Below are positions 1 through 7,412 of a stretch of DNA of 64,000 nucleotides, piece after piece (positions within the stretch are counted from its first letter, which is position 1; every line of letters begins with the position of its first letter). The translations under genes were made by a program, and so were the position numbers. The notes under the pieces were generated by a model. That model was not told the origin of the DNA. It worked only from the letters and a program-made list of their open reading frames with translations, and ran no database searches. Source of the stretch: Methylorubrum extorquens (GTDB taxonomy: Bacteria > Pseudomonadota > Alphaproteobacteria > Rhizobiales > Beijerinckiaceae); the NCBI RefSeq assembly GCF_024169925.1, contig NZ_JALJXF010000001.1, forward strand, positions 27,501 to 91,500. The letters are read 5' to 3'.

Positions 1-2
1 TG

Positions 3-359
3 GCCGCCGGGCGCGCGCCGCGGGACCCGCTGATGCGGCGTGACGACGGCGACCCGTGGAAGCCGGCGCAGTACCAACGCCCGTTCAAGGCAGCCCTGGA
101 ACGGGCCAAGCTAGAGAGCATCAGCCTGCATGAGCTCCGGCACTCCTACGCCAGCGCGATGGTCCGGAACGGCGCGCCGCTAATCGTCGTCGCCGAGGCG
201 CTCGGCCATTCCGGCACCCGCATGGCCGAAAAGCACTATGCGCACCTCGCGCCGAGCTTCGTTGCCGACACGATCCGCCGGACGGCACCCGACCTGGAGG
301 TGGTGGCCTCGACTGTCGTGCCGCTCGCCCGGCTGGCGGCTGCGCGGGCGGGGGCCTGA
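3..359 (+). CDS. Tyrosine recombinase (phage integrase), C-terminal part
   Basis: The reading frame is open from the left window edge, so only the C-terminal half of the catalytic domain is visible. It shows the HELRHSYAS motif (His-x-x-Arg of the catalytic box) followed by LGHSGTRMAEKHYAHL, which supplies the second His and the nucleophilic Tyr. Tyrosine recombinases of this family integrate and excise phages and genomic islands. Its position opposite the tRNA-Glu gene at 20187-20262 suggests it serves the element between them. The N-terminal arm-binding and core-binding domains lie outside the window. The stop is one base before the next start codon, so the small secreted-protein gene that follows may be co-transcribed. 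Confidence 0.93.
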   Translation, partial: AAGRAPRDPLMRRDDGDPWKPAQYQRPFKAALERAKLESISLHELRHSYASAMVRNGAPLIVVAEALGHSGTRMAEKHYAHLAPSFVADTIRRTAPDLEVVASTVVPLARLAAARAGA

Positions 360-360
360 G

Positions 361-720
361 ATGCGCCGCTGTCTCGCTGCGCTGGCGCTGTCCGGCTGTT
401 TCGCCGCGGCACCCTGCAGAGCCGATGGCGCGAACGCTGCCGGCTTCGGCCTAACGTCCTGCACCGACGCCGCGCCGCTGTTCGATCAGCCAGCCTTCCG
501 GTCGGCGTTCATGACCTGGACGCTTGGCTTTGCCACGGGAATCAACAACGTGCTGGTCGTGCGCGATCGGCAGTTCCGTGACCTGTCCGGCCTGAACGCC
601 GATCTGGTGGTGGGATCCCTGCGCGCCTTCTGCACGCAGCATCCGACGGCGTTCCTGATCCAGGGGGCGGAGCGCCTTCATGCCGGCCTGCCGTTGCGCG
701 CGTGGACGGCGCCGCGCTAA
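361..720 (+). CDS. Small secreted protein, possibly Rap1a/HdeA-like
   Basis: A 119-residue protein with an N-terminal signal peptide (hydrophobic stretch LAALALSGCFAAAPCRA, probable cleavage after residue 22). The mature part has two Cys (in TSCTDA and AFCTQHP) that could form one disulfide, and a TWTLGFATGINNV helix. This pattern resembles small Rap1a/HdeA-like periplasmic proteins, but the match is weak and I cannot assign a function. The ATG at 361 is chosen because it gives a good signal peptide and follows the integrase stop by one base. It is probably accessory cargo of the integrated element. Confidence 0.6.
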   Translation: MRRCLAALALSGCFAAAPCRADGANAAGFGLTSCTDAAPLFDQPAFRSAFMTWTLGFATGINNVLVVRDRQFRDLSGLNADLVVGSLRAFCTQHPTAFLIQGAERLHAGLPLRAWTAPR

Positions 721-723
721 CGC

Positions 724-1248
724 TCAAAGCTGCGAGGCGAAGCCCGTCAGGCATGCGCCGCCTGCTACGATGATGAGGGCCGACAGCGCCTCACCGGCCG
801 CGGCCAGGAGGTTGCCGTTTCGGGCCGACGCCGGCACCGGGTGCCGCTCGGCCAAGGGGGCAAGCATACGGCCCGACGGAAGGACGAGCGGGCGCCGCTC
901 GATCCGCTCGACGCCGAGAAACTTCGACAGGTCCGCTTCCCGGGCCCGCGCGATCGCCCACGCATCGCCATAGGCGCCAGCGTTCGGCGCTTCCTCGGCG
1001 AGCCACCAGCGAAGGTGCTGGATCAGGCAGAACGCGCCGCCCCGCGTGGCGCAGGCGGTGCCGAGGAGAGCCATCAGCGCGGCCTGCATGTCATCGTCGG
1101 CCCGCTCGCTGTCGGCGCCCGGCTGCGCAACCTGGAAGACGGCCCACGCCTCGCTGTGGCGCTCGACCGCCGCAAGCATGGGGTCGGCATGGAAGGGCAC
1201 GCGGTCACCGTCGGCGGCGAGGGCGGGCAGCATCAGGGCGTGCGTCAT
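724..1248 (-). CDS. Hypothetical element-encoded protein
   Basis: A 174-residue protein of unknown function. The N-terminal two thirds are soluble and alanine-rich, and the C-terminal 25 residues are hydrophobic and glycine-rich (ALIIVAGGACLTGF), possibly a tail anchor. It runs convergently towards the secreted-protein gene, three bases away. GC content matches its neighbours. Nothing recognisable links it to a known family. It lies downstream of the 100-residue gene on the same strand and may share its transcript. Confidence 0.55.
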   Translation of the reverse strand: MTHALMLPALAADGDRVPFHADPMLAAVERHSEAWAVFQVAQPGADSERADDDMQAALMALLGTACATRGGAFCLIQHLRWWLAEEAPNAGAYGDAWAIARAREADLSKFLGVERIERRPLVLPSGRMLAPLAERHPVPASARNGNLLAAAGEALSALIIVAGGACLTGFASQL

Positions 1249-1335
1249 CGTTCGGGCTCCTGTGAGGGCTCGTTGGGGTTCGTCGGATTGGAGGGGGTGG
1301 GTCCCGTTTCGGCGCCGATCCGGTCGGCGGCGGGA

Positions 1336-1638
1336 TCAGTGAGCGGCGCGAGCGCGGGTGGTGCGCGCGGCCTGCCACGCGGCCTTGAGCGCCACGGACA
1401 TGGCGACGGCCCAGGTCGAGCCGTAGGTGAGCTGATGCGCTTTCGCGGCAGAAGCGGCGGCGGTCATGATGCCGGCGCGGTTGAAGGAGCCGTCAGCCTT
1501 CACGAGGGCAACCTTGCCGAACCGTACCATGCCCTCGACCCGGCCGCGGGCGCCGAGGAAGCCCGCCGGAACCTGCACGCGGTCGTTCCGCATGTCGGAC
1601 AGGGCAGTCGACCATGAGAGGGAGCGGCGGGCGGACAT
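1336..1638 (-). CDS. Hypothetical phage-type small protein
   Basis: A basic, alanine-rich protein of 100 residues starting with MSARRSLSWSTAL. A central segment of about 35 residues (GMVRFGKVALVKADGSFNR) looks like a compact beta structure. The C-terminus is an amphipathic alanine/arginine-rich helix. No known domain is recognised. The start lies about 80 bases from the divergent XRE regulator gene, so both genes share the operator region at 1661-1727, and this gene is a plausible target of that regulator. Confidence 0.55.
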   Translation of the reverse strand: MSARRSLSWSTALSDMRNDRVQVPAGFLGARGRVEGMVRFGKVALVKADGSFNRAGIMTAAASAAKAHQLTYGSTWAVAMSVALKAAWQAARTTRARAAH

Positions 1639-1660
1639 CGTTTGATCCGTTTCAGACCGT

Positions 1661-1727
1661 GTGATATTAGAAATATCACGTGATATCGGTCTGTCAATTA
1701 GCGATCAGGTGATATTTTGAAGATCAC
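1661..1727. promoter_or_regulatory. Operator cluster of GTGATAT / ATATCAC half-sites
   Basis: The half-site GTGATAT occurs at 1661-1667, 1680-1686 and 1709-1715, and its complement ATATCAC at 1673-1679. The first pair forms a perfect 7-bp inverted repeat with a 5-base spacer. The last copy pairs with GATCAC at 1722-1727, running into the start of the XRE gene. The cluster fills the divergent intergenic region and is the expected layout for an autoregulated XRE repressor. Confidence 0.7.
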
Positions 1728-2001
1728 AAGCGGACAGCTCCGGGCGGCTCGCGCCTTCCTACGCTGGACGGCCCAGGACGTCGCCGACGCTGCTCGTCTC
1801 GGCGTCGCAACGATCCGTCGAGCCGAATTGCAGGATGGCCCTTTGAGTGTCACCGAGGCCAACGCCGAGGCCATCCGACGGGCACTTGAAGCCGTTGGCC
1901 TTGAGTTCATCCCCGAGAACGGGGGCGGGCCGGGCGTGCGCCTGCGCGAGTCGAGATCCGACAGCCCGCCGGCAACCGGCATCTCAGCCGCCGAGGCTTA
2001 A
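1717..2001 (+). CDS. XRE-family helix-turn-helix regulator
   Basis: A 94-residue protein with a helix-turn-helix of XRE type at about residues 5-60 (LRAARAFLRWTAQDVADAA, then LGVATIRRAE), ending in a GVRLR segment typical of short rhizobial XRE proteins. The start is TTG at 1717. The AT-rich operator overlaps the start, consistent with autorepression. A paralogue-like protein of the same layout is encoded at 51558-51836 outside the element. Likely role: local control of the element genes on either side. The target specificity is an inference. Confidence 0.8.
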   Translation: MKITSGQLRAARAFLRWTAQDVADAARLGVATIRRAELQDGPLSVTEANAEAIRRALEAVGLEFIPENGGGPGVRLRESRSDSPPATGISAAEA

Positions 2002-2023
2002 CGAAATCGACACCAATCCACCC

Positions 2024-2032
2024 TGTGGATAA
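2024..2032 (-). promoter_or_regulatory. Single consensus DnaA box
   Basis: TTATCCACA on the minus strand (TGTGGATAA on plus) is a perfect match to the consensus DnaA box. It is a single copy, in the gap between the XRE gene and the SOS box. A chance occurrence is possible in 64 kb, so function is uncertain. Confidence 0.3.
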
Positions 2033-2075
2033 CTCGCTCAAACCGGTTCGAAGAGAGCTGGAGCGCTTCGGATCA

Positions 2076-2096
2076 GTTCTTGTTTTGTTCTATAAT
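2076..2096 (+). promoter_or_regulatory. SOS (LexA) box adjoining a TATAAT -10 element
   Basis: GTTC-TTGTTTT-GTTC at 2076-2090 is an exact alphaproteobacterial LexA site (GTTC-N7-GTTC). It is immediately followed by a perfect TATAAT hexamer at 2091-2096, so bound LexA would block RNA polymerase. The only downstream plus-strand genes are the HD-domain/YwgA pair starting at 2261, about 158 bases from the expected transcription start. The gap holds no other convincing gene, only a 13-codon open frame from 2130. Confidence 0.75.
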
Positions 2097-2260
2097 GTTC
2101 GCCCGCTGGGCAGATCGGGCCGAGGCGCATGTCGCAAAATCGACCGCAACTAGGCCCCAGCTGTGTTTAGGGTGGGGATAAGCCGGAAACGCTCCGGATC
2201 AACCAGGCCCCTCAACGTTAAAGGCTTGAGGCGCATTCGATCGCTTGAGGAGAGGCATCA

Positions 2261-3652
2261 GTGGCGGACAGGGAAGGCGTGCGGCAACGTATCCGTGATC
2301 CGCTACACAACCTCATCGAATTCGATACATCTACGGAATTTGAGCACACGCTGTGGCGTGCTGTCCAGACGCGGCCTTTTCAGCGCCTACGCCGCATCAA
2401 GCAGCTTGGGTTTTCGGACATCGTATACCCAGGCGCCACGCATTCGAGGTTGGCCCACAGCCTTGGTGTGTTTCATACCGCTCGTCGGCTTATGGGTATC
2501 ATCAAGCGGTCGCTGCCCCGCTTCGAGGAATCTAAGGCCAACCAGGCACTGGCAGCGGCCCTGATTCATGATCTGGGGCACGGGCCTTTCAGTCACGCCT
2601 TTGAAGAGGTTGGAAGACGCCTCAATCTCAAGATGGCTCATCACGAGACCGTTAGCGACGAAATCATCCGCAACAGCGAAGTCACCGCGGTCTTAAAAGA
2701 GCTTGGAAGCGGTTTTGCAGATGATGCTGCAGATGTTATCAAGGGGATCGGCAAGCAAACGATATACAGCGCAGTTGTTTCCAGTCAGTTTGATGCAGAT
2801 AGATTAGACTATATGCAGCGAGATAGAATGATGACTGGAAGTCATCATGCTGCAATCGACTTCGAGTGGCTTAGCGCCAACCTCGAAATCGGGAAGGTGC
2901 CTTTTGGAGTAGACGAAACGTCTGTCGGAGAGGTGGAAACCTTCGTACTAGGCACCAAGGCTATCCACGCAGCAGAAGCATTTGTACTGGGCTTATTTCA
3001 ACTCTATCCTACGATTTATTACCACAAAACAACGCGCGGCGCAGAGAAGTTGTACACTGAACTTCTCATTCGAACCATTTCGATGATTCGAGACGGGAGT
3101 TTGGAGCAGACGGGCCTTCCTGAGAATCACCCTGTCGTGAAATTCGCCAAGCACCCTGAAGAACTTAATCTTGTTCTAAATCTCGATGATACTGTCATTT
3201 GGGGCGCGTTATCTTTGATGGCGGACGCCAAGGATGGAAAAATTGCTCGTATTTCAACCCGGTTACGCGACAGAAAACTACTAAAGTGTATCGACGTTCG
3301 AGTTATGCTGTCCCAGAAGATGCCTCATAACCCAGAGATAGAGTCTAGGATAGATAAAATCTGCGCTGGTGTAGAGAGAAGGATAGTCGAATGGTCAGCA
3401 GAAGCAGGGAATGAAAGCCGACTCTTGGTCGATACGGCGAAAAGGTCGCCATACAAGCCTGTTGATGCTTCTAAGGGTCCGCTCGAGCGTATCAACATAC
3501 GTACCGAAAGCGGCGAGTTGGCCGACCTAAAAAGTCGATCAGCCGTCGTGGATGCAATAAAACCTTTCAAGCTGTTTCGCGTTTACGTAGATTCGGACGA
3601 TCGCGAGGCGAGAGAACGGCTAGACGGTATCATTAGTGGGGAGATGGCCTAA
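2261..3652 (+). CDS. HD-domain phosphohydrolase (dNTPase/SAMHD-like)
   Basis: A 463-residue HD-superfamily protein. The metal-binding set appears intact: His in ATHSRLAHSLGV (about residues 63-74), the HD pair in LIHDLGHGPFSH (His103-Asp104), the HHET segment, and Asp in DADRLDYMQRD. Relatives hydrolyse dNTPs or other nucleotides, and the layout resembles Bacillus YwfO. The start is GTG at 2261 behind a GAGGAGA ribosome site. The gene is visibly more AT-rich and uses rarer codons than its surroundings, which indicates recent acquisition. Its stop overlaps the next start (TAATG), so the two proteins are translationally coupled. An SOS box with a -10 lies upstream. The substrate is unknown. Confidence 0.88.
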   Translation: MADREGVRQRIRDPLHNLIEFDTSTEFEHTLWRAVQTRPFQRLRRIKQLGFSDIVYPGATHSRLAHSLGVFHTARRLMGIIKRSLPRFEESKANQALAAALIHDLGHGPFSHAFEEVGRRLNLKMAHHETVSDEIIRNSEVTAVLKELGSGFADDAADVIKGIGKQTIYSAVVSSQFDADRLDYMQRDRMMTGSHHAAIDFEWLSANLEIGKVPFGVDETSVGEVETFVLGTKAIHAAEAFVLGLFQLYPTIYYHKTTRGAEKLYTELLIRTISMIRDGSLEQTGLPENHPVVKFAKHPEELNLVLNLDDTVIWGALSLMADAKDGKIARISTRLRDRKLLKCIDVRVMLSQKMPHNPEIESRIDKICAGVERRIVEWSAEAGNESRLLVDTAKRSPYKPVDASKGPLERINIRTESGELADLKSRSAVVDAIKPFKLFRVYVDSDDREARERLDGIISGEMA

Positions 3653-4164
3653 TGACCCAAGATAACTTCGAAAAGGTCGCTTCCATCATTGGTGACGCGG
3701 GCGGCCGTGTTGTTGGAAGAACCAAGCTCCAGAAAATTGCTTTCATTCTGGAGGCTGCCGGCCTTGGGGCTGGATTCAAGTTTGAATACTATCATTATGG
3801 CCCCTTCAGCGAGGGCTTAGCGCACGCCACCCGGGATGCCGTTCTCGCTGGAGTCGTAACTGAGAAGGAGCAGCCGGCAGCATGGGGTGGCTTTTACTCC
3901 ACCTATGAAGTTGATAACCGCGAAAAAATTGCGGACAACAAAGCACGTCTTGAAATCGCACAGATAGGATCAAAGGCCAATTCTGTCGAACTTGAGCTCG
4001 CTGCCACAGCTTTGTATCTGTCAATTGAGAAATGCCCGGATCCGTGGGAAGAAACTGCAAGGAGGAAGCCCGAAAAATCCGAGGCGGGACGCCTCGCTCG
4101 AGCAAAAGAGCTTTATAAAGAGCTTAGTTCGATCGAAACACCAAGGCGACTTCCTATTCTGTAG
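3652..4164 (+). CDS. YwgA-like protein coupled to the HD phosphohydrolase
   Basis: A 170-residue protein whose N-terminal half carries the pattern GRTKLQKIAFILEAAG followed by FKFEYYHYGPFSEGL, typical of the YwgA / Panacea-like fold. This fold recurs beside HD-domain phosphohydrolases (ywfO-ywgA in Bacillus, from memory) and in toxin-antitoxin settings. It begins on the last base of the HD gene stop, so a fixed stoichiometry is likely. It is as AT-rich as its partner. A role as regulator, antitoxin or partner of the HD enzyme is inferred, not shown by the sequence. Confidence 0.72.
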   Translation: MTQDNFEKVASIIGDAGGRVVGRTKLQKIAFILEAAGLGAGFKFEYYHYGPFSEGLAHATRDAVLAGVVTEKEQPAAWGGFYSTYEVDNREKIADNKARLEIAQIGSKANSVELELAATALYLSIEKCPDPWEETARRKPEKSEAGRLARAKELYKELSSIETPRRLPIL

Positions 4165-4315
4165 GTCATCCTCGAACGCCTTGGAAGTTCATGGCGGCGC
4201 GAATCTAATTGACGCCGCCTCATGTCGTTGATTTGGGAATCAGTGGCACCCGAATAGTATTTCCAGCAATAGAGCTGACCTCAATTTAGCGCCAGCTGAA
4301 GCGCAGATCGCGCAA

Positions 4316-4702
4316 TCAACGGCTGGCACTGTAGCTCGCGACCATCTCCGGCGTGACGTCGGCTGGGTAGCAGAGCGGCGAGTAGCCACCCGGCCGCGAA
4401 TGGGCGCTCCGGCGCCCGCACGAACGGCCGCCGCGGTCGCTCTGGTAAAGGCAGGCGCAGCTGCTGGGATAGCTCGCGATCGTTTCCGCTATCAGGAGCT
4501 TTGCGAACGCCGCGACGCTGAGCGCCGGGGCGACCTTCGGCGCTGGCGACGTCTCGGCTTCCTCAACCGACGGGGCATCGCGCAGGCGCTTAGCCTGGAT
4601 CCAGCCTTCGCGTTGCGTCAGGCTGTGCCGCACCCGAACCCATCCGGGCCGCCTCTCTAGGGCCGTGACCGCTTGGCCGGGGCCGAGCCGGTCGATCAGC
4701 CC
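4316..4702 (-). pseudogene. SH3-domain protein, 5'-truncated remnant
   Basis: Read on the minus strand, the frame opens right after a stop at 4703-4705 with the second half of a bacterial SH3 domain (IDRLGPGQAVTALERRPGW, then REGWIQAKRL). It continues into the Cys-rich tail SCACLYQSDRGGRSCG and SAHSRPGGYSPLCYPADVT, which is conserved in rhizobial secreted SH3 proteins. The signal peptide and first half of the SH3 domain are missing and no good start codon exists before the GTG at 4633. A deletion has fused this remnant to the end of the neighbouring SRAP fragment, whose stop lies at 4696-4698. Confidence 0.6.
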
Positions 4703-5067
4703 TCATCGTGCTTCGAGCCGCGCCCCACCACCATCAGCGATCCATCCGGCAACGGGCGCTGCAGCGCCTTCGCCTCGGACCAAGGCGCCCGCAGCCACAC
4801 GTCCCGTTCTTCCTCCATGGTCAGGATCACCGGCATCGCCTTCGGATGGATCGCGCCGACCTCGGCATTCGGGTCCGTGGTCAGGAAGGCGTAGATATCG
4901 TCCGTCGTCTCGCCCTCCTTCACCTTGCGCACCGACGTCCAGCCTTCCGTCTTGATGCCGGCAAGCCGGGCCAGCCGATACGCGCCTCGACGCGCCGGGC
5001 AGATTCCGCACTCCACGCGCACAACGACATAGGGATACAGCGCAAGGCACGGGATCGGGTCGGACAT
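4696..5067 (-). pseudogene. Chimeric SRAP (YedK/HMCES-like) fragment without its catalytic Cys
   Basis: A 123-residue frame built from two parts. Residues 1-34 ([20 protein letters not shown], then [16 protein letters not shown]) look like a small phage zinc-ribbon-type protein. From about residue 35 it matches the C-terminal half of rhizobial SRAP proteins: [31 protein letters not shown], and [12 protein letters not shown] proteins shield abasic sites in single-stranded DNA through Cys2. Here Cys2 and the active-site Glu region are gone and only the His of the IHPKAMPV motif remains. The start overlaps the previous stop (TGATG). The frame is open, so a fusion peptide could still be made. Confidence 0.65.
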
Positions 5068-5246
5068 CAGGCGCGCCTGTCAGCCGCTGGCGCTCCGGCG
5101 CGCACGTAGCCGCGGGACAACTGACGCCGCACCGCCTCTGTCCGCTCTTCGGCGGCTGCGAGATCGGCCAGGGCATCGACAATCGCCGCCACGAGGGCGG
5201 CCCGGTCATCGCCCCGGTGCGCGCTCTGATAGGCCTTGGCGATCAT
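5067..5246 (-). CDS. Small helical protein of the SOS-box operon
   Basis: A 59-residue protein ([20 protein letters not shown] at the N-terminus, ending APAADRRA). It is predicted to be largely alpha-helical, with an [12 protein letters not shown] segment. The start ATG at 5246 follows a GAGGCGGAA ribosome site. The stop overlaps the start of the SRAP chimera as TGATG, so the two are coupled. It is the first gene downstream of the SOS box at 5347-5361, about 100 bases away. No family is recognised. Confidence 0.6.
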   Translation of the reverse strand: MIAKAYQSAHRGDDRAALVAAIVDALADLAAAEERTEAVRRQLSRGYVRAGAPAADRRA

Positions 5247-5346
5247 TTCCGCCTCTACCTATCGCGCGTCCACCGTAGCCGGCAGATCGTCGCGCAGCCC
5301 TGTCCGACGCCCGACCGCAGCGTGCATGTCACCCCCGATTTCGTTA

Positions 5347-5361
5347 GAACGTACAGTGAAC
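5347..5361 (-). promoter_or_regulatory. SOS (LexA) box, minus-strand operon
   Basis: Read on the minus strand this is GTTC-ACTGTAC-GTTC, an exact GTTC-N7-GTTC site. It is followed directly by TAACGA in the position where TATAAT stands after the SOS box at 2076-2090, so this is a plausible LexA-controlled promoter. It drives the 59-residue gene and the SRAP remnant. SRAP genes are classical SOS-response associates, which fits. Confidence 0.7.
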
Positions 5362-5449
5362 AAACCAGATGGCTGATTTGGGTTCAACGCGGATCGGCGA
5401 GGCGCCGAAATGGCATGGGGAGCGCTGTGGACGCAGAGCGAAAACGTCA

Positions 5450-5689
5450 GTGACGGTGCAGCGTTACCACTTCCACTGCGTGGGCGGGGGCGGAGACGCT
5501 GTCTTCGATCTGTCCGGGCGGTGGGTGCCGCGGCTGCGTGCGCTTGGGCTGCAGGCCGATCGGGTTGCGCAAGCGATCATGGCCGAGGCTCCGGATACCG
5601 ATTGGTCCGATTGGCTCGTTGACGTCCACGATGCCCGGGGTCGGCGGGTGCTAGTTCGCGCGTTCACCGAGGCGCGTCCGGCGAAGTGA
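5450..5689 (+). CDS. DUF6894-like small protein
   Basis: About 79 residues, beginning VTVQRYHFHC and ending with WSDWLVDVHDARGRRVLV and AFTEARPAK. The RYHFHC start, D-x-x-G turn (DLSGRWV), central helix and W-x-x-W-V-V-D-x-x-G end follow the DUF6894 pattern common in Methylobacterium and rhizobia. GTG at 5450 is preferred. An in-frame ATG at 5369 would add 27 residues unlike the family and lies 8 bases from the SOS box. Function unknown. Confidence 0.55.
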   Translation: MTVQRYHFHCVGGGGDAVFDLSGRWVPRLRALGLQADRVAQAIMAEAPDTDWSDWLVDVHDARGRRVLVRAFTEARPAK

Positions 5690-5856
5690 GCTCCGCGGGC
5701 GAAGCAGCCTTCGTGTGGCATCGTTGACGCCGTCGTGAGTTTTCGCTGTTGCTTGGGCTGCCGGACAATTGCGCTGGCAACTCTCGACGTGGCAATCATT
5801 CCGTGAGGTTGTGCAGCGTTGCTGGGCTCAGCGCTTGTGGGGGCTGTGGGGACACG

Positions 5857-6939
5857 ATGCGTGACTTGGCTCGATTCGCCGTTGCAGTCTGCGCGCTGTT
5901 CGCAACGGTCGAAGCTAACGCCCAAACAGACGTGAGTGCCCTAACCGAGGCTCAGAAGCGCAAGATTCACCTGCCGTACGTCCGAGCTGCAACGAACTGC
6001 ATCTCCCAAGCCTTGCTGATGGCCCCCGATGCGGTTCGTCTGGCCAAGCAGGGGCAGTGGGCGGACGCACTGCGGGCCTTGCCGAAGGGGCAGTGCGGTG
6101 CCGAGCTCAGCACTCTCATCGGCACGCATGACCAGCTCTATGGAGCCGGGACCGGGCAAACGTTCTTCGCTGGCCCTTACATTAGCGACCTACCGCGGGC
6201 GCTCGGCAATCGACTGAAAGGCGAGTTCGAGCGGCTCGCCGCTGCCGAAGCCCGTGAAATCGCGGCGAGGCAGCAGGAGGTTGCAAGGCAAGAAGCGGCG
6301 AAGCAAGCTCGGATCGAGGAAGCGGATCGCGTTGCGTCACTCTACCGAGACAAGATGTACGAATGCACGACGAACCAGATCGTCAAGCTCGTGACGTCGT
6401 CGGAAGGTGCAGAGGTGCTCGCCACAGCAGCCTTGACCATCTGCAGTGATGAAGTTGCGAACGCGGCTAAGGCGGGTACTGCCAAAATCCGCATGGAGTA
6501 TCCCGATGCAGATGCTGTTTCGCTGAGAGCGGAGATTGAGACAGCTATCAGAAAGAACGTTGTAACGACCGCGGTTCAGGCAAAGGCGGCGCTGAACACT
6601 CCGAGGCAGCAGGTCGCAAGCGAGCCCGCCCCTGCGCCGGTGACGCCGGTAGTCGCAACACCGCCGCAAGTCGCTACCGCACCCGTAAACGCCGGCCCTG
6701 CACCCGCAGCAAGCCCTGTCCGAGAATGCCTCCGCACAATGGCTAAGGCGCGTGAGGGCAAGTTCGTGAACCGCGAGGATCTCGTGAAGGCCATGCTCGA
6801 TCTCTGCCGGCCGGAGATCGAAGGGGCTGCCCGATCTGCCTTCCTTAAGGACGACAAGGCGTCTTTGGAGCAGGCGAGGGATAAGACGCTGCAGGAAGCG
6901 TTGCACGAGGCTCGCGAAGTGGTTGGAGCCGCGAACTGA
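5857..6939 (+). CDS. Periplasmic hypothetical protein with a helical middle and proline-rich linker
   Basis: A 360-residue secreted protein. The signal peptide is residues 1-22 (RFAVAVCALFATVEANA), with cleavage before QTDVSA. A domain with Cys pairs follows, then a Glu/Ala/Arg-rich helical stretch (about residues 120-165, coiled-coil-like), a second Cys-containing domain, a proline/alanine linker (about 260-295), and a C-terminal Cys-containing helical domain. ATG 5857 is chosen over an upstream in-frame ATG at 5749 because it alone gives a signal peptide. No family is recognised. Its stop is followed directly by the thermonuclease remnant in the same frame. Confidence 0.6.
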   Translation: MRDLARFAVAVCALFATVEANAQTDVSALTEAQKRKIHLPYVRAATNCISQALLMAPDAVRLAKQGQWADALRALPKGQCGAELSTLIGTHDQLYGAGTGQTFFAGPYISDLPRALGNRLKGEFERLAAAEAREIAARQQEVARQEAAKQARIEEADRVASLYRDKMYECTTNQIVKLVTSSEGAEVLATAALTICSDEVANAAKAGTAKIRMEYPDADAVSLRAEIETAIRKNVVTTAVQAKAALNTPRQQVASEPAPAPVTPVVATPPQVATAPVNAGPAPAASPVRECLRTMAKAREGKFVNREDLVKAMLDLCRPEIEGAARSAFLKDDKASLEQARDKTLQEALHEAREVVGAAN

Positions 6940-7338
6940 GCGCATCGCTCCCGACGCTCTTTCAACCGGAAGGCGGCCTGCGCCCTCTCCGACAAGATCG
7001 GCCAGGGCAACGTCGCCTGCGAGGCGATCGAAAAGGACCGGTACGGGCGCACGGTCGCAGTCTGCCGCCTCGGTGCGCTCGACCTGAACGGCTGGTTGGT
7101 CGAGGAAGGCCTCGGCATGGCCTACCGTCGCTACTCGACCGCCTACGTCGCGCAGGAGGATGCAGCGAAGCTGGCCAAGCGCGGAATCTGGGCGGGCCGG
7201 TTTTCCGCGCCATGGGTTTGGCGGAAGGGTGAGCGGGTGCAAGGCCAGGGAATGGCCGCGCCCGGCGGGCCGAACGGACCGATCTCATCGTCAAAGGTGC
7301 GGTCGACCGCAGAGGAGCAGCCTCACGCCATGCCGTAA
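6940..7338 (+). pseudogene. Thermonuclease (SNase-like), N-terminal half missing
   Basis: Directly after the stop of the preceding gene, and in its frame, the sequence reads FNRKAACALSDKIGQGNVAC, then CEAIEKDRYGRTVAVC and LDLNGWLVEEGLGMAYRRYS, and then the AKRGIWAGRFSAPWVWR ending of rhizobial SNase-fold nucleases. The DRYGR motif carries the equivalent of the third active-site Arg. The first half of the fold, with the other catalytic Arg and Glu and the signal peptide, is absent. A restart at ATG 7096 would give only the last third, so this is a truncated relic. Confidence 0.7.
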
Positions 7339-7412
7339 CCTCGTCATCATTTTTATACTGTTATCGGTGAGGATGTATGAAAACGCTGATACAATTTGAG
7401 TGAGCACCCTAA

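Noticed and set aside
2087..2100. A second GTTC pair (GTTC-TATAAT-GTTC) after the SOS box
   Set aside because: The spacing is 6, not 7, so it does not match the LexA consensus. It overlaps the -10.
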